Shown: positions 18,504 to 27,579, counted from the stretch's first letter. The stretch: 64,000 nucleotides of DNA from CAWGJF01 sp963822905 (GCA_963822905.1 CAWGJF010000001.1:868001-932000); one strand, 5' to 3'. Notes: generated from the letters alone by a model not told the origin. Numbers and translations are program-made.

Positions 18504-19241
18504 ATGAAAATATTTTTATTACTTTTCATTACAATTCCTGTCTTACTTTTTGCGCAACCAGGAATAAATCCTGATAAACTGGTTGAGAAATATTTCAAAG
18601 ACAATTCATTTCCCGGTAAAGAAAAATACCTGGCCGATGAAATGGCTGCTCAAGCTAAAGCCTCCTCAATCGGCGAAGAATTGGCTGGATCAGCAGAAGT
18701 AAATTTTTATCCGTTGCAATCGACAAAAGAAGGAGCAGTCTATAATATTAATATTAAAAAAGAAGGAACCAGCGCAAATTTTTATTGCTATTTAGTTAAT
18801 GATAGCGGATGGAAGATTTCTGCAATAAGAAAATTCATTTTGCCTGGTTATATCTATTCCGTGCGGGATTCATTGGCAGGATTAAAAAATTCTAAAGTGG
18901 AAGAGGAAACTCTTTTAAAAACTCTAAAACTAATGACGAGTGATGATCAAACTTTGAAAGATCATCTAAATGAAAATTTATCCGGTTATTCAAAATTAAT
19001 TCAATTCTATAAATCTTCTGAAAAAGAAAAAGCAGATAAGCTGCTTCATAAATTTGGACTGAAAGGAATCTTTGAAGAACAGAGTTTACCCGGGAGTATT
19101 TTTATCCCAATTGGTTCTGTCGGAAATAGTGAAGTTGGATATATCTTTTCTGAAAGTGGTACTTTACCTTTGATCTCACCCAATGATTTTATCTACATTG
19201 AGCAAATTGTCAAAAACTGGTATGTATACAGGATAATTTAA
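18504..19241 (+). CDS. Exported protein of unknown function
   Basis: The 245-residue protein has a clear signal peptide (1-18, LLFAQ) and no lipobox. No family recognised. The middle (about 45-105) is a small beta-rich domain resembling NTF2-like or immunity-type folds (NFYPLQSTKEGAVYNINI, WKISAIRKF). The C-terminal half is helical, then beta. The ATG lies 4 bases after the GH13 stop, so the two are probably co-transcribed and both exported. Its stop is separated by one base from the stop of the convergent kinase gene. Confidence 0.7.
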   Translation: MKIFLLLFITIPVLLFAQPGINPDKLVEKYFKDNSFPGKEKYLADEMAAQAKASSIGEELAGSAEVNFYPLQSTKEGAVYNINIKKEGTSANFYCYLVNDSGWKISAIRKFILPGYIYSVRDSLAGLKNSKVEEETLLKTLKLMTSDDQTLKDHLNENLSGYSKLIQFYKSSEKEKADKLLHKFGLKGIFEEQSLPGSIFIPIGSVGNSEVGYIFSESGTLPLISPNDFIYIEQIVKNWYVYRII

Positions 19242-19242
19242 A

Positions 19243-22200
19243 CTACCGTTGAATACTCATTCCTTTGCGAAGAGCTTTTTCTACAGATTGTTTAAAGTTT
19301 CGAAGATCAACCGGTTTTTGAAATATATACTCAATTCCCAAATCTGCATAATCAGCAGTAGAATTTCTATCGATGCTGCTGCTTAATACAATAACTGGTG
19401 AAGTTTTAATTGCCTCACTTTTAATCAATTCTTTTACAAAATCGTAACCATTCATTTCGGGCATTATATGTTCTGTTATGATTAATGCTGGAGGAGAAGA
19501 TGATATTTTTTCCAGAGCCTCTTTCCCGTTGGATGCAATATCAATTGAATAATCCGGAGTTATATTTTTTAGAATTTTTGAATAAAGAATCCTGTCAGTT
19601 TTATTCGAATCTACAATTAAAATATTTTCTGAGGCTATTGGAAGTGTAAATGCGAATTCTGAACCTTCTCCATATTTTGATTTAACACTTACCTTTCCTC
19701 CATGTTTCTCAATAATTTCTTTTACAAGTGATAAACCTAAACCACTTCCACGTTCACCAGCAGTTCCCTCGGAGGAGTATTTTGAATCCAGGTTAAAAAG
19801 TTTCTCAAGGTTTTCTGGCTTTATTCCACGCCCGGTATCTTTTACTGTAAATTCAAGAAATCTAATTGAAGATGATGGTTTTACTGAGACAGTTATTAAT
19901 CCACCCTTGTCGGTAAATTTAATTGCATTAGAAATTAAATTATTGAAAACCTGGTGAATCAGGTTTTTATCAACAAAAACAGAAAATTCATCACCAACAG
20001 TAGATAAGATTTTTATTCCTTTTTGAAATGCAGTTCCAGAGATTGTGTTGATTGATTTTTCCACAAGTATTTTTGCTTCAATTTTTTGCGGCTCAAATTT
20101 TATTCTGCCTGTCTGTAATCTTGTCCAATCCAACAACGAATTAACAAGAGCAAGCATAGACTTTGAAGATTCCTGGATATATTTTACATATTGTTTACGT
20201 TCTTCATCACTTAATGATTCATCACTTGAAAGCAAATCAGTAAAACCCAAAATTGAACTGAATGGAGTTCTTAAGTCGTGCGAAACAATAGAAATAAACC
20301 TGTCTTTTGTTTCATTTAATTTTTTAAGGTTTTCTGCAGATTGTTTTAGATCTTCTTCTGCACGCTTTTTTAAAGTTATATCGCTTACAAGTCCATAGAC
20401 TTTTTGTATGCCGCCTGAAGAGTTCCGTATGAGGTTAATTTTATTCCTGATCCAGACAATATTACCCTGTTTATTAATTATCCTGAATTCAAATTCATTC
20501 GATGACTGGTAACGATTTTTCATGAATGCGCTTACTCTTTTTTTCAATAATGTAAAATCGTCCGGGTGAATAACTTTCAAAAATAATTTAGTGTCGCTAA
20601 GAAAATCAGACTGTGAATATCCTGTAATTTTTTCAACAGCAACGGTATAAAACAATGGTCTTAAATTTCTGCCAACTCTTTCAAATGTGAAAAGAAAATC
20701 ATCTATGTTTTCAGTAATGTTCCTGTATTTTTCTTCAGACTCTTTTATTGCTCGCTGCGAACGCTTTCTTTCGGTTACATCCCTTGTCAATATTGACAGA
20801 TAAGTTTTTTCTTCCTGCTGAAATGTTGAAATTGTAAGTTCACAATAAAACAACGAATTATCTCTTTTCTTTGCAAGAAAATCAAATCTATCCGGAGCAA
20901 ATTTGTTCCGTTCCTTAAGTCTGAAAAATTCGGCTACTCTTAGAATGTCGTCGTTTGAAACAAAATCTAACAGATCTTTATTCTCTAGATCCGAATTTGT
21001 GTCATAACCAAATGTTGAAGTAAAATTATGATTTGCAACTAATATTTTCCCATCAACTGCAACAGCAATTCCATCCAGGGAAGACTCGAATAAAGAAGAG
21101 TAAAATGATCCTTCAGACTGAGTGTATTTCCTTTCTTTAATTTCGTTGAAGTAACCGATATGTTTTCTACTGAATGATTTCTCATCACTTACCGACTTAA
21201 ATTTCCCACGTAATTCAATAACTTCACCTGATTTTTTCAGGATGGAAATTTTGGTTTCTTCTTTTTCATTGTTTAACAATTCATCAAGTACTAAAACCCG
21301 GTTATACTTGTATGTTTCAGGTGATAGTATGTCATCAAGGTGAATTTCTTTTAGTTCTTCTTCAGTAAGTTCCAGAAGATTTAACAACTGTTTATTCATA
21401 TATTCAAGATGACCTGAAGAATCAGTAATAAAAATCAATTCATCAGTATTAGTAATAACTTGCTGCAAAAAACTTTCTGATTTTATTATCTCATCTTTTT
21501 CTTTCAGAATATCTGTTATTTCAACGCATTGAATTATTATTTCTTCACCTTCCGAAATGGCAGGGACAAACCTGAATTCATAAGATCGTTTCTGGTGATC
21601 ATCATCAAAAAAGTTGACATTAACTTTATGATAATCAATCAGACCGATATCTGTTCGTAATGTTGTAAAGTAATCTTTAGTGAATGCTTCAAAAACTTCC
21701 CCAATAAACTTGCCGAGAACATGCTCTGAAGATAATCCAAAAATTTGTTCGGATCTTTTATCCCAGTATACAATATTGCCATCGTTATTAAGAGTTATTA
21801 ATGCCTGGTTCAGTTTTTCGCTGGCAGTTTTATAATAGGCATAATTTATTACCTGTTCCCTGAGAGTAGAGCTTTGTGATATCTCACTGGTCTTGTCATT
21901 AAAAAATAAATATAAATATCTTACCTGTTCATAACTGTTTAACATCGGTTCAATTCTGCATTCAAAAATTCTGTGTTCGGTATTATAGTCTATTTTTAAT
22001 TTTTCAAACACATGATTTTTTGTCTCGATAACTTTTTTAATGTTATCCTTAATAGCAGCATCTGTTTGTTCACTAAAAACCTGAGAAGTATTCTTCCCTG
22101 AAATATCATTATGTCTTAATCCTGTCTTTTCAAAAATATTTCCTGTAGAATACCTTATATCTCCTTCGTGGTTGACGACAATTAAAAAGTCATTGGCTTT

Positions 22201-22647
22201 TTCTATAGCCTTTTCAATGTATTCGGTTTTAAACTGTACTGATTGTCTTGAAGTAATAAGAACTTTTATATCTTCAATTAATAAAATTCCACCAAGTATA
22301 TTTTCATTATCGGAGAATGGGGATCCCTTAACTATCAGAGTAATCTCTCTGCCATCCTTTGTATGAATGTGTTTTAATTCCTTTTCGAACGGAAAACCTT
22401 TTGTAAGTTCCTGAAGCTCATTGGTTAACTGAGTAGAAGGGAAAATATCTATATTAAAAATATTTTTACCAAGGAGTGGTGTTGTTTCAAGTTCATAGAG
22501 AATTGAAAAATCACGGAAATTCTGGTTGACATAATCAATAATACCTTCTTTTGAAAAAGTAATTATGCCTACCGGTGCCTGTTCTATAAATTTAGATAGC
22601 TTCTCTTCCATAAATTGTGTCTGGAAGGGAGCCCCCAATGTTTTCAT
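19243..22647 (-). CDS. Multi-PAS hybrid histidine kinase with degenerate receiver
   Basis: Soluble sensor kinase of 1134 residues with no membrane helix. About six PAS/PAC modules (roughly 10-770; for example VYWDKRSEQIFGLSSEHVLG and EYMNKQLLNLLELTEEEL) precede a HisKA domain with His790 in SIVSHDLRTPF. An HATPase domain follows (NLISNAIKFTDKGG, DTGRGIKPENLEKLF, GSGLGLSLVKEI). The C-terminal receiver (about 1010-1130) has Glu1059 where the phospho-accepting Asp should be (IITEHIMPEMNG) and one acidic-pocket residue replaced (VDSNKTD). The receiver probably cannot be phosphorylated normally and may mimic the active state. Signal unknown; PAS number suggests intracellular redox or ligand input. 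Confidence 0.93.
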   Translation of the reverse strand: MKTLGAPFQTQFMEEKLSKFIEQAPVGIITFSKEGIIDYVNQNFRDFSILYELETTPLLGKNIFNIDIFPSTQLTNELQELTKGFPFEKELKHIHTKDGREITLIVKGSPFSDNENILGGILLIEDIKVLITSRQSVQFKTEYIEKAIEKANDFLIVVNHEGDIRYSTGNIFEKTGLRHNDISGKNTSQVFSEQTDAAIKDNIKKVIETKNHVFEKLKIDYNTEHRIFECRIEPMLNSYEQVRYLYLFFNDKTSEISQSSTLREQVINYAYYKTASEKLNQALITLNNDGNIVYWDKRSEQIFGLSSEHVLGKFIGEVFEAFTKDYFTTLRTDIGLIDYHKVNVNFFDDDHQKRSYEFRFVPAISEGEEIIIQCVEITDILKEKDEIIKSESFLQQVITNTDELIFITDSSGHLEYMNKQLLNLLELTEEELKEIHLDDILSPETYKYNRVLVLDELLNNEKEETKISILKKSGEVIELRGKFKSVSDEKSFSRKHIGYFNEIKERKYTQSEGSFYSSLFESSLDGIAVAVDGKILVANHNFTSTFGYDTNSDLENKDLLDFVSNDDILRVAEFFRLKERNKFAPDRFDFLAKKRDNSLFYCELTISTFQQEEKTYLSILTRDVTERKRSQRAIKESEEKYRNITENIDDFLFTFERVGRNLRPLFYTVAVEKITGYSQSDFLSDTKLFLKVIHPDDFTLLKKRVSAFMKNRYQSSNEFEFRIINKQGNIVWIRNKINLIRNSSGGIQKVYGLVSDITLKKRAEEDLKQSAENLKKLNETKDRFISIVSHDLRTPFSSILGFTDLLSSDESLSDEERKQYVKYIQESSKSMLALVNSLLDWTRLQTGRIKFEPQKIEAKILVEKSINTISGTAFQKGIKILSTVGDEFSVFVDKNLIHQVFNNLISNAIKFTDKGGLITVSVKPSSSIRFLEFTVKDTGRGIKPENLEKLFNLDSKYSSEGTAGERGSGLGLSLVKEIIEKHGGKVSVKSKYGEGSEFAFTLPIASENILIVDSNKTDRILYSKILKNITPDYSIDIASNGKEALEKISSSPPALIITEHIMPEMNGYDFVKELIKSEAIKTSPVIVLSSSIDRNSTADYADLGIEYIFQKPVDLRNFKQSVEKALRKGMSIQR

Positions 22648-23027
22648 TTTTATCCCTTCTGGTTTCGCCCACTAATTAATTTTAGTTATTTACATCAATA
22701 ATAATGCAATATTAATACTATAAAGCTCGACATTATCAGGTTATATTTTGATTTAAATAAGTGTCAATTCATAGTACAATTTGAATTTAAAACTTTATAA
22801 AACTCAAAAATATTAAGCTTTTTAAGAGGTGGAAAAATAAATAGCTATTTTTTAAGGAATGATTTTTTTCTGACGACAATTTTTGGATAATTTTTTTTTG
22901 TCTCAATATGATGCCTAACAATTAATAAATATGATTTTTTGGTACACTATTCATAAATCAGAATAACAACTTATGCATCGAAATTTGTAAATTAAGGTTG
23001 AAATTTATACGATTTAAATAAAAAGAT
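22648..23027. other. 380-base AT-rich divergent intergenic region
   Basis: Separates the hybrid kinase (minus) from mlaE (plus), so it must hold both promoters. Long A/T runs are present but no convincing promoter pair, operator dyad, RNA gene or repeat was seen. A short open frame on the minus strand reaching into mlaE is treated as a shadow. Confidence 0.6.
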
Positions 23028-23798
23028 ATGGCAAACTTTTTACAGTGGTTTGGATCAGTTGTTCTTTCATTTTTAAGAGAGTTCGGACAAATTTCAATTC
23101 TTTTTTTCCGGATAATTAATAATCTTAAAAATCTGATCCGGACAAGAAGACAGGTTTTTTTCCAGATGGAACACATTGGTGTTGATTCGCTTCCACTGGT
23201 TTTAATCATTGCAATTTTCACTGGAGCAGTGGCTGCATGGCAGGCTGCTTATCAACTAAAAGGAATGGCTCCTTTATCATTTTTAGGTGCAACAACAAGC
23301 AGAGCAATAATAACGGAATTAGCTCCGGTTCTAACTGGAATTGTAATTGCCGGTCGTGTTGGTGCTTCAATTGCAGCCGAACTTGGAACAATGAAAGTTA
23401 CAGAACAAATTGATGCACTTGAAATTATGGCAATTGATCCGGTGAGATATCTTGCAATGCCAAGGGTACTTGCTTCGGTTTTAATGATGCCAATACTGGT
23501 TCTCTTTGCAAATTTTATTGCAATTCTTGGAGCATATATAGTTGCAAATTATTTTCTTGGCGTTTCATTCGATGTTTTTTTCGGATCAGTAAAGCAGTTT
23601 TTTGTATTTTCTGATATGACTGCCGGTCTCATTAAAACAATAACATTTGGATGTGTTACAGCACTGCTCGGTTGTCATATTGGATTTCAAACGACAGGCG
23701 GAGCGGAAGGCGTTGGTCAGTCAACAATTCGTTCATTTGTATTATCTGCTGCTATGATTTTAATTCTTGATTACGTTCTCTGGATGGCTTTATTCTGA
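23028..23798 (+). CDS. mlaE: MlaE-family ABC transporter permease
   Basis: Inner-membrane permease of the Mla/MCE lipid-trafficking transporters, 256 residues. It has the family phrases FTGAVAAWQAAYQ, ELAPVLTGIVIAGRVGASIAAELGTM (about 100-125), TEQIDALEIMAIDPVRYLAMPR and the late GCHIGFQTTGGAEGVG. About five to six membrane segments are visible. In other bacteria it is followed by the MlaF ATPase and an MCE-domain protein; here the next gene is ilvE, so partners must be elsewhere. Function by homology: phospholipid movement between inner and outer membranes. Confidence 0.95.
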   Translation: MANFLQWFGSVVLSFLREFGQISILFFRIINNLKNLIRTRRQVFFQMEHIGVDSLPLVLIIAIFTGAVAAWQAAYQLKGMAPLSFLGATTSRAIITELAPVLTGIVIAGRVGASIAAELGTMKVTEQIDALEIMAIDPVRYLAMPRVLASVLMMPILVLFANFIAILGAYIVANYFLGVSFDVFFGSVKQFFVFSDMTAGLIKTITFGCVTALLGCHIGFQTTGGAEGVGQSTIRSFVLSAAMILILDYVLWMALF

Positions 23799-24204
23799 TT
23801 TTGTGAATGAAATTATTGTTAAGTATTAATAATTAAATTTTTAAGGATTTTTTTTCTCAAATTTTCTTTTAAATTCATATTAACGATTGGGGAAATTTTG
23901 CACTTCATAATAAAATATAGGTCTCATCATGGAAAAAATTAAATATATCCTGAAAGAAAAAAATAATAATGTAATTCTTCCTGAAACCCTTGGTTTTGGA
24001 AAAATATTTACTGATCATTTATTTATGATGGATTACACTCCTGATAAGGGATGGCACGACCCTGTAATAAAACCCGTTGAACAAATTGGGATTCATCCCG
24101 CTACTATGTTTATCCATTATGGTCAGGCAGTATTTGAAGGGATGAAAGCTTTCCATCAGCAAAACGGTGAGATTGTTTTGTTCAGACCGGACAAACATTT
24201 TGAA

Positions 24205-24212
24205 AGGACTCA
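24205..24212 (+). other. Frameshift site 1 in ilvE
   Basis: Removing the A at 24208 joins PDKHFER to LNNSSRRICIPE, the expected family sequence; otherwise the frame stops at TAA within 12 bases. Confidence 0.8.
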
Positions 24213-24604
24213 ATAATTCATCCAGAAGAATTTGTATTCCTGAAGTTGATGTTGATTTTGTTATTGAAGCATTGAGGGAATTAGTATCAATTGAGAAAGA
24301 CTGGATTCCATCAAAGAAAGGCGAATCATTATATATCAGACCATTTATTTTTGGCGCTGATCCTTTCCTTGGAGTTAGACCATCACAAAATTATAAGTTT
24401 ATAATTCTGCTTTCCCCGGTTGGAACATATTATGCTTCAGGATTTAAGCCTGTTAAGATTCTTGTGCAGGATAAATTTGTTCGTGCCGTAAGAAAAGGTT
24501 TGGGCGAATGCAAAACTCCGGCAAACTATGCTGCAAGTTTACTTGCCAGTGAAGAAGCAATGAAAAAAGGATTTACACAAGTACTCTGGCTTGATGCAAT
24601 AAAT

Positions 24605-24619
24605 TTGAAAGAACATTGA
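24605..24619 (+). other. Frameshift site 2 in ilvE
   Basis: The second frame ends at TGA 24617. One base fewer between 24608 and 24616 reads on into IEEVGTMNIFI, a strongly conserved IlvE stretch. Confidence 0.75.
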
Positions 24620-24776
24620 AGAAGTCGGAACAATGAACATCTTTATTAATATGAAAGATGAAATCGTAACGCCGAAACTTAATGGCAGTATTTTACCGGG
24701 AATTACAAGACGATCAGTTATAGAGATTTTAAAAGAATGGAATATGAATATTGTAGAAAGAGATATTTCAATTGAT

Positions 24777-24783
24777 GAAATTA
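24777..24783 (+). other. Frameshift site 3 in ilvE
   Basis: Removing one A from the run at 24778-24780 joins SIDE to LVEAHKKGNLL, matching the family C-terminal domain. Confidence 0.8.
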
Positions 24784-25016
24784 GTTGAAGCTCACAAAAA
24801 AGGAAACTTATTAAGTGTTTTCGGAACCGGTACAGCTGCAATAATTTCTTCTGTCGGCTGGCTGACTTATAATGATAAAACAATGGAAATTAATGGTGGC
24901 GAACCTGCAGATCTCGATCTGAAATTGTTTGAAGAAATCACTTCCATTCATTATGGATTAAAAGAAGATATCCACAATTGGCTGATGACTGTTGAAAAGA
25001 AGGGAGTTGAAGTTTC

Positions 25017-26120
25017 TTGAGGTTGTTCAGGTTATTCCTGATTCTCTCTTTTTTCATTTTTATTAATTTTAGTGCTGGTGCAGCGAATAAACCTAAAAAC
25101 GTCATCATTTTGATTGGTGATGGAATGGGAATTAATTACATCAGCACTTCTCTTCTTTCGGATCCTTTAAGTCCGTTCTACTCATTTAAGACAATCGGTT
25201 TTTCAATTACCAAATCCGCAAATCAATTAGTTACCGATTCTGCTGCAGGTGCAACAGCAATAGCAACAGGCTACAGGACAAACAATAAAATGGATGCAGT
25301 TACTCCTGATGAAAAACCTCTCAATACAATTTTTGAATTTGCAAGAAACCTGGGACTCTCGACCGGTGTTGTTGTCACAAGTGATGTTACCGATGCAACT
25401 CCTTCTTGTTTTATTGCACACGATAAAAGCAGGTATGATAAAGATAAAATTGCTTACCAGTTTACGCAATCCGGAACCGACCTGGTTATTGGCGGTGGTT
25501 TGGATTTTTTCCTTCCTGAAAATGCAGGCGGCAAAAGAAAAGATAATAATAACCTGGTAGAACAGCTTAAATCAGATTCGTATGAGTTTTATAATAATTT
25601 TGATGAATTGCAGAAAAGTAATACACATAAAAAATTTTATGCACTTTTTGCACCTGTAGGATTGCCAAAAGCTCCAGAACGAAATTATTCTTTAGGGCAA
25701 TTGGCAAATATCGCACTCAAAAATCTTTCGCAGGATCCTGATGGATTTGTGTTGATGGTTGAAGGCTCGCAAATTGACTGGGCCGGACACGATGACGATG
25801 CAGATTATCTTTTAAGTGAAGTAAAAGATTTTACAACTGCTGTAAAAGCCGCACTCGATTTTGCTGAAAAAGACGGCAACACTCTTATTATTATAACTGC
25901 AGATCACGAAACAGGCGGAATGGCGATTACTGGTGGTGATCTCGATGGAAGTAACCTCGATTTAAAGTTTGTTTCCAAAGATCACACCGCAGGAGTTGTT
26001 GCTGTGCTTGCAAAAGGTCCCGGCGAGGAAAACTTCTCAGGAATTTATGGCAACTACGAGATTGGAAGAAAACTTTTTCATTTGTTTGATCCTGCCTATA
26101 AGTTTTCTGAAGTGAAATAA
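25017..26120 (+). CDS. Secreted alkaline phosphatase
   Basis: PhoA-type metal-dependent phosphomonoesterase, 367 residues. A signal peptide (1-22) predicts periplasmic or outer location. Metal and catalytic motifs: DGMGINYI (first metal site), TDSAAGATAIATG (nucleophilic Ser), DVTDATPSCF, EGSQIDWAGHDDD and TADHETGGM (metal ligands). The start is TTG at 25017, overlapping the ilvE stop as TTGA, which suggests translational coupling to ilvE although the two functions are unrelated. It would liberate phosphate from extracellular esters. No Pho-type box was recognised. Confidence 0.93.
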   Translation: MRLFRLFLILSFFIFINFSAGAANKPKNVIILIGDGMGINYISTSLLSDPLSPFYSFKTIGFSITKSANQLVTDSAAGATAIATGYRTNNKMDAVTPDEKPLNTIFEFARNLGLSTGVVVTSDVTDATPSCFIAHDKSRYDKDKIAYQFTQSGTDLVIGGGLDFFLPENAGGKRKDNNNLVEQLKSDSYEFYNNFDELQKSNTHKKFYALFAPVGLPKAPERNYSLGQLANIALKNLSQDPDGFVLMVEGSQIDWAGHDDDADYLLSEVKDFTTAVKAALDFAEKDGNTLIIITADHETGGMAITGGDLDGSNLDLKFVSKDHTAGVVAVLAKGPGEENFSGIYGNYEIGRKLFHLFDPAYKFSEVK

Positions 26121-26182
26121 AAAACATTATGCCTATTTCCCTTTCCAATTTCTTTCTAAATTCCTTTATGGAAATACAGTTC

Positions 26183-26790
26183 TTATTCTTCTCCGGAAAT
26201 GAGTTTTCTAAATTCAATTTCAAGTTCTCTGAATATTGGTTCCGCTTGTTTTTCAATTGTTACAATTGCTGATTTCCAGCTTTCAGAACGATCTGAACTG
26301 CCTTTTTCATACATTTGAGCAACATCATAATCAATTAGTGAATTTCTAATTGCGAAAAATAATGATTCTAATCTTACCTGCATTGGATCATCAAAATAAA
26401 TTCTCTTTTTAGCAAAATAATTCTGAGCCTTAACAATAGATTCTGAAGTCTGAGTTTTTCTTTGTTCTAGAGAAATACGATCTGCATATTTCAAAGGAGT
26501 GATTAAATTATTAAGATAAGAAATACTTTCATTTAGATATGAATAAAGTTTATCTATTACTTGTATACGCTTCTGTCTATTACTTGTATACGCTTCTGAT
26601 GATATAATGAATATCGAATCTTTTCTTTTTCAAATAACGATTTAATTGATTCTACTTTCGTTGTAAGCTCATCCAAACGCTGAATCTTTGCGGAAAGTGT
26701 TCCCATCTCTTGAAAATAGCTTCTATAAAAAATAGATCCAATTGATATTAGTGTAAGTACAACAATATTAACAATTTGAAGTATTTCCAT
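26183..26790 (-). pseudogene. Membrane-anchored coiled-coil protein split by a 23-bp tandem duplication
   Basis: Two adjacent minus-strand frames belong together. The first (from ATG 26790) has one N-terminal membrane helix (ILQIVNIVVLTLISIGSIFY) and a coiled coil (KIQRLDELTTKVESIKSLF). It goes out of frame at two exact 23-base copies and stops at 26557-26559. Deleting one copy reads HQKRIQVIDKLYSYLNESI straight into the second frame (KYADRISLEQRK...LISGEE), giving one 194-residue protein. No family recognised. The ribosome binding site rc AGGAGATAAA lies just before the ATG. It may be a pseudogene, a reversible length-switch, or an assembly artefact. Confidence 0.75.
26553..26598. repeat. 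Exact 23-bp tandem duplication (two copies)
   Basis: Copies at 26553-26575 and 26576-26598 are identical; the unit begins TCTATTACTTG and ends CGCTTCTG. Identity ends sharply on both sides. The unit is not a multiple of three and breaks the reading frame of the surrounding minus-strand gene. Confidence 0.95.
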
Positions 26791-26860
26791 TTTATCTCCT
26801 CCGATTTAATCTTAATAATCAAAATTAAATAATTCAAATCGTATATTTTTCATTCCCCTC

Positions 26861-26891
26861 TTGACAAGTGCTCATCCGTTCACTATATTTG
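26861..26891 (+). promoter_or_regulatory. lexA promoter (TTGACA-N17-TATATTTG)
   Basis: TTGACA at 26861-26866 and TATATTTG at 26884-26891 are separated by 17 bases. The second element satisfies both the general -10 (TATATT) and the Bacteroidota TAnnTTTG pattern. It is 26 bases from the lexA ATG and is overlaid by the LexA-type operator. Confidence 0.75.
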
Positions 26892-26910
26892 CAGTGAACA
26901 AATGAGCACT
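26867..26910. promoter_or_regulatory. Double LexA-type operator over the lexA promoter
   Basis: Two 18-base boxes in inverted orientation: 26867-26884 and 26893-26910 (reverse complement), agreeing at 16 of 18 positions with AGTGCTCATYYGTTCACT. Each box has AGTG/CACT ends, so the whole 44 bases form a nested palindrome centred at 26888.5, covering the spacer and -10 element. Autoregulation by LexA is inferred from position. Confidence 0.7.
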
Positions 26911-26916
26911 ACTTAA

Positions 26917-27579
26917 ATGAACAAAATAAACTTCAATTCGGCAGAAAAAAAACAATTAACCGAACGCCAGGAGCAAATTTTAGGATTTATCCAGGATTTT
27001 ATACAGGAATCCGGATATCCGCCAACTTTGCGGGAAATAGCAAAAGAGTTTGAGCTTTCCTCAACTTTTGGTGTAAAAAGGCATCTTGAAGCATTGGAGA
27101 AAAAAGGATATCTCTCAGTTGAAAGCAATGCAAGTCGCGGAATTTGCCTGACCAAAAATCAGGATGAATCAACAATCCAGGTTAACAGCTCTGTTATTTC
27201 GGTTCCCATTGTTGGTAGAGTTGCTGCCGGCTCTCCGATTCTTGCAATAGAAAATATTGAAGGTTCGCTTATTCTCGATCCTTCAATGATCAAAAATTCG
27301 AAAGATGCATTCGCTTTAAAAGTCCGTGGAGATAGTATGATCGATGAAGGAATTTTTGACGGGGATATTGTAATTGTTTCACCTTCGGAAAAAGGAATTA
27401 ATGGTGATATTGTTGTTGCGCTATTAGAAGATGAAGCAACAGTTAAAAAATTAGAAATCATAAAAAATAAAATCAGGCTTATTCCTGCAAATGAAAAATA
27501 CGAGCCAATCGAAGTAACGAACCTGAGTGATTTTTCAGTTGCCGGAAAAGTAAAAAGCGTTGTCAGAATTTTTAATTAG
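26917..27579 (+). CDS. lexA: SOS-response transcriptional repressor LexA
   Basis: The 220-residue repressor/autoprotease. An N-terminal winged helix-turn-helix (about 15-80, LTERQEQILGFI, PPTLREIAKEF) is followed by the S24 domain. The cleavage site is Ala104-Gly105 in RVAAGSP. The catalytic Ser140 lies in GDSMIDEGI and the Lys in EATVKK is about residue 177. Cleavage stimulated by RecA filaments would release SOS genes. Two inverted copies of an 18-base box overlie its own promoter. Two small genes follow with 13- and 14-base gaps and probably share its control. Confidence 0.97.
   Translation: MNKINFNSAEKKQLTERQEQILGFIQDFIQESGYPPTLREIAKEFELSSTFGVKRHLEALEKKGYLSVESNASRGICLTKNQDESTIQVNSSVISVPIVGRVAAGSPILAIENIEGSLILDPSMIKNSKDAFALKVRGDSMIDEGIFDGDIVIVSPSEKGINGDIVVALLEDEATVKKLEIIKNKIRLIPANEKYEPIEVTNLSDFSVAGKVKSVVRIFN

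Larger units (their letters stand above)
23929..25020 (+). pseudogene. ilvE: Branched-chain amino acid aminotransferase, broken by three single-base frameshifts
   Basis: Class IV PLP aminotransferase making valine, leucine and isoleucine from their keto acids. Segments in three frames match the long IlvE type in order: FGKIFTDHLFMMDY, HYGQAVFEGMKAF, LFRPDKHFER, SSRRICIPEVD, YIRPFIFGAD, GLGECKTPANYAASLL (PLP lysine), EEVGTMNIFI, LNGSILPGITR, and LVEAHKKGNLLSVFGTGTAA. Frame changes lie at about 24208, 24608-24616 and 24778-24780, each explained by one extra base. The repaired protein is about 362 residues, the usual length. All segments keep conserved residues, so sequencing error or very recent inactivation is more likely than an old pseudogene. 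Confidence 0.9.

Noticed and set aside
22958..23221. Minus-strand open frame across the start of mlaE
   Set aside because: It overlaps well-supported mlaE coding sequence, has no family features and no ribosome binding site.
25927..26256. Minus-strand open frame overlapping the phosphatase 3' end
   Set aside because: Antisense to the conserved alkaline phosphatase and the split coiled-coil gene; composition is that of a shadow.
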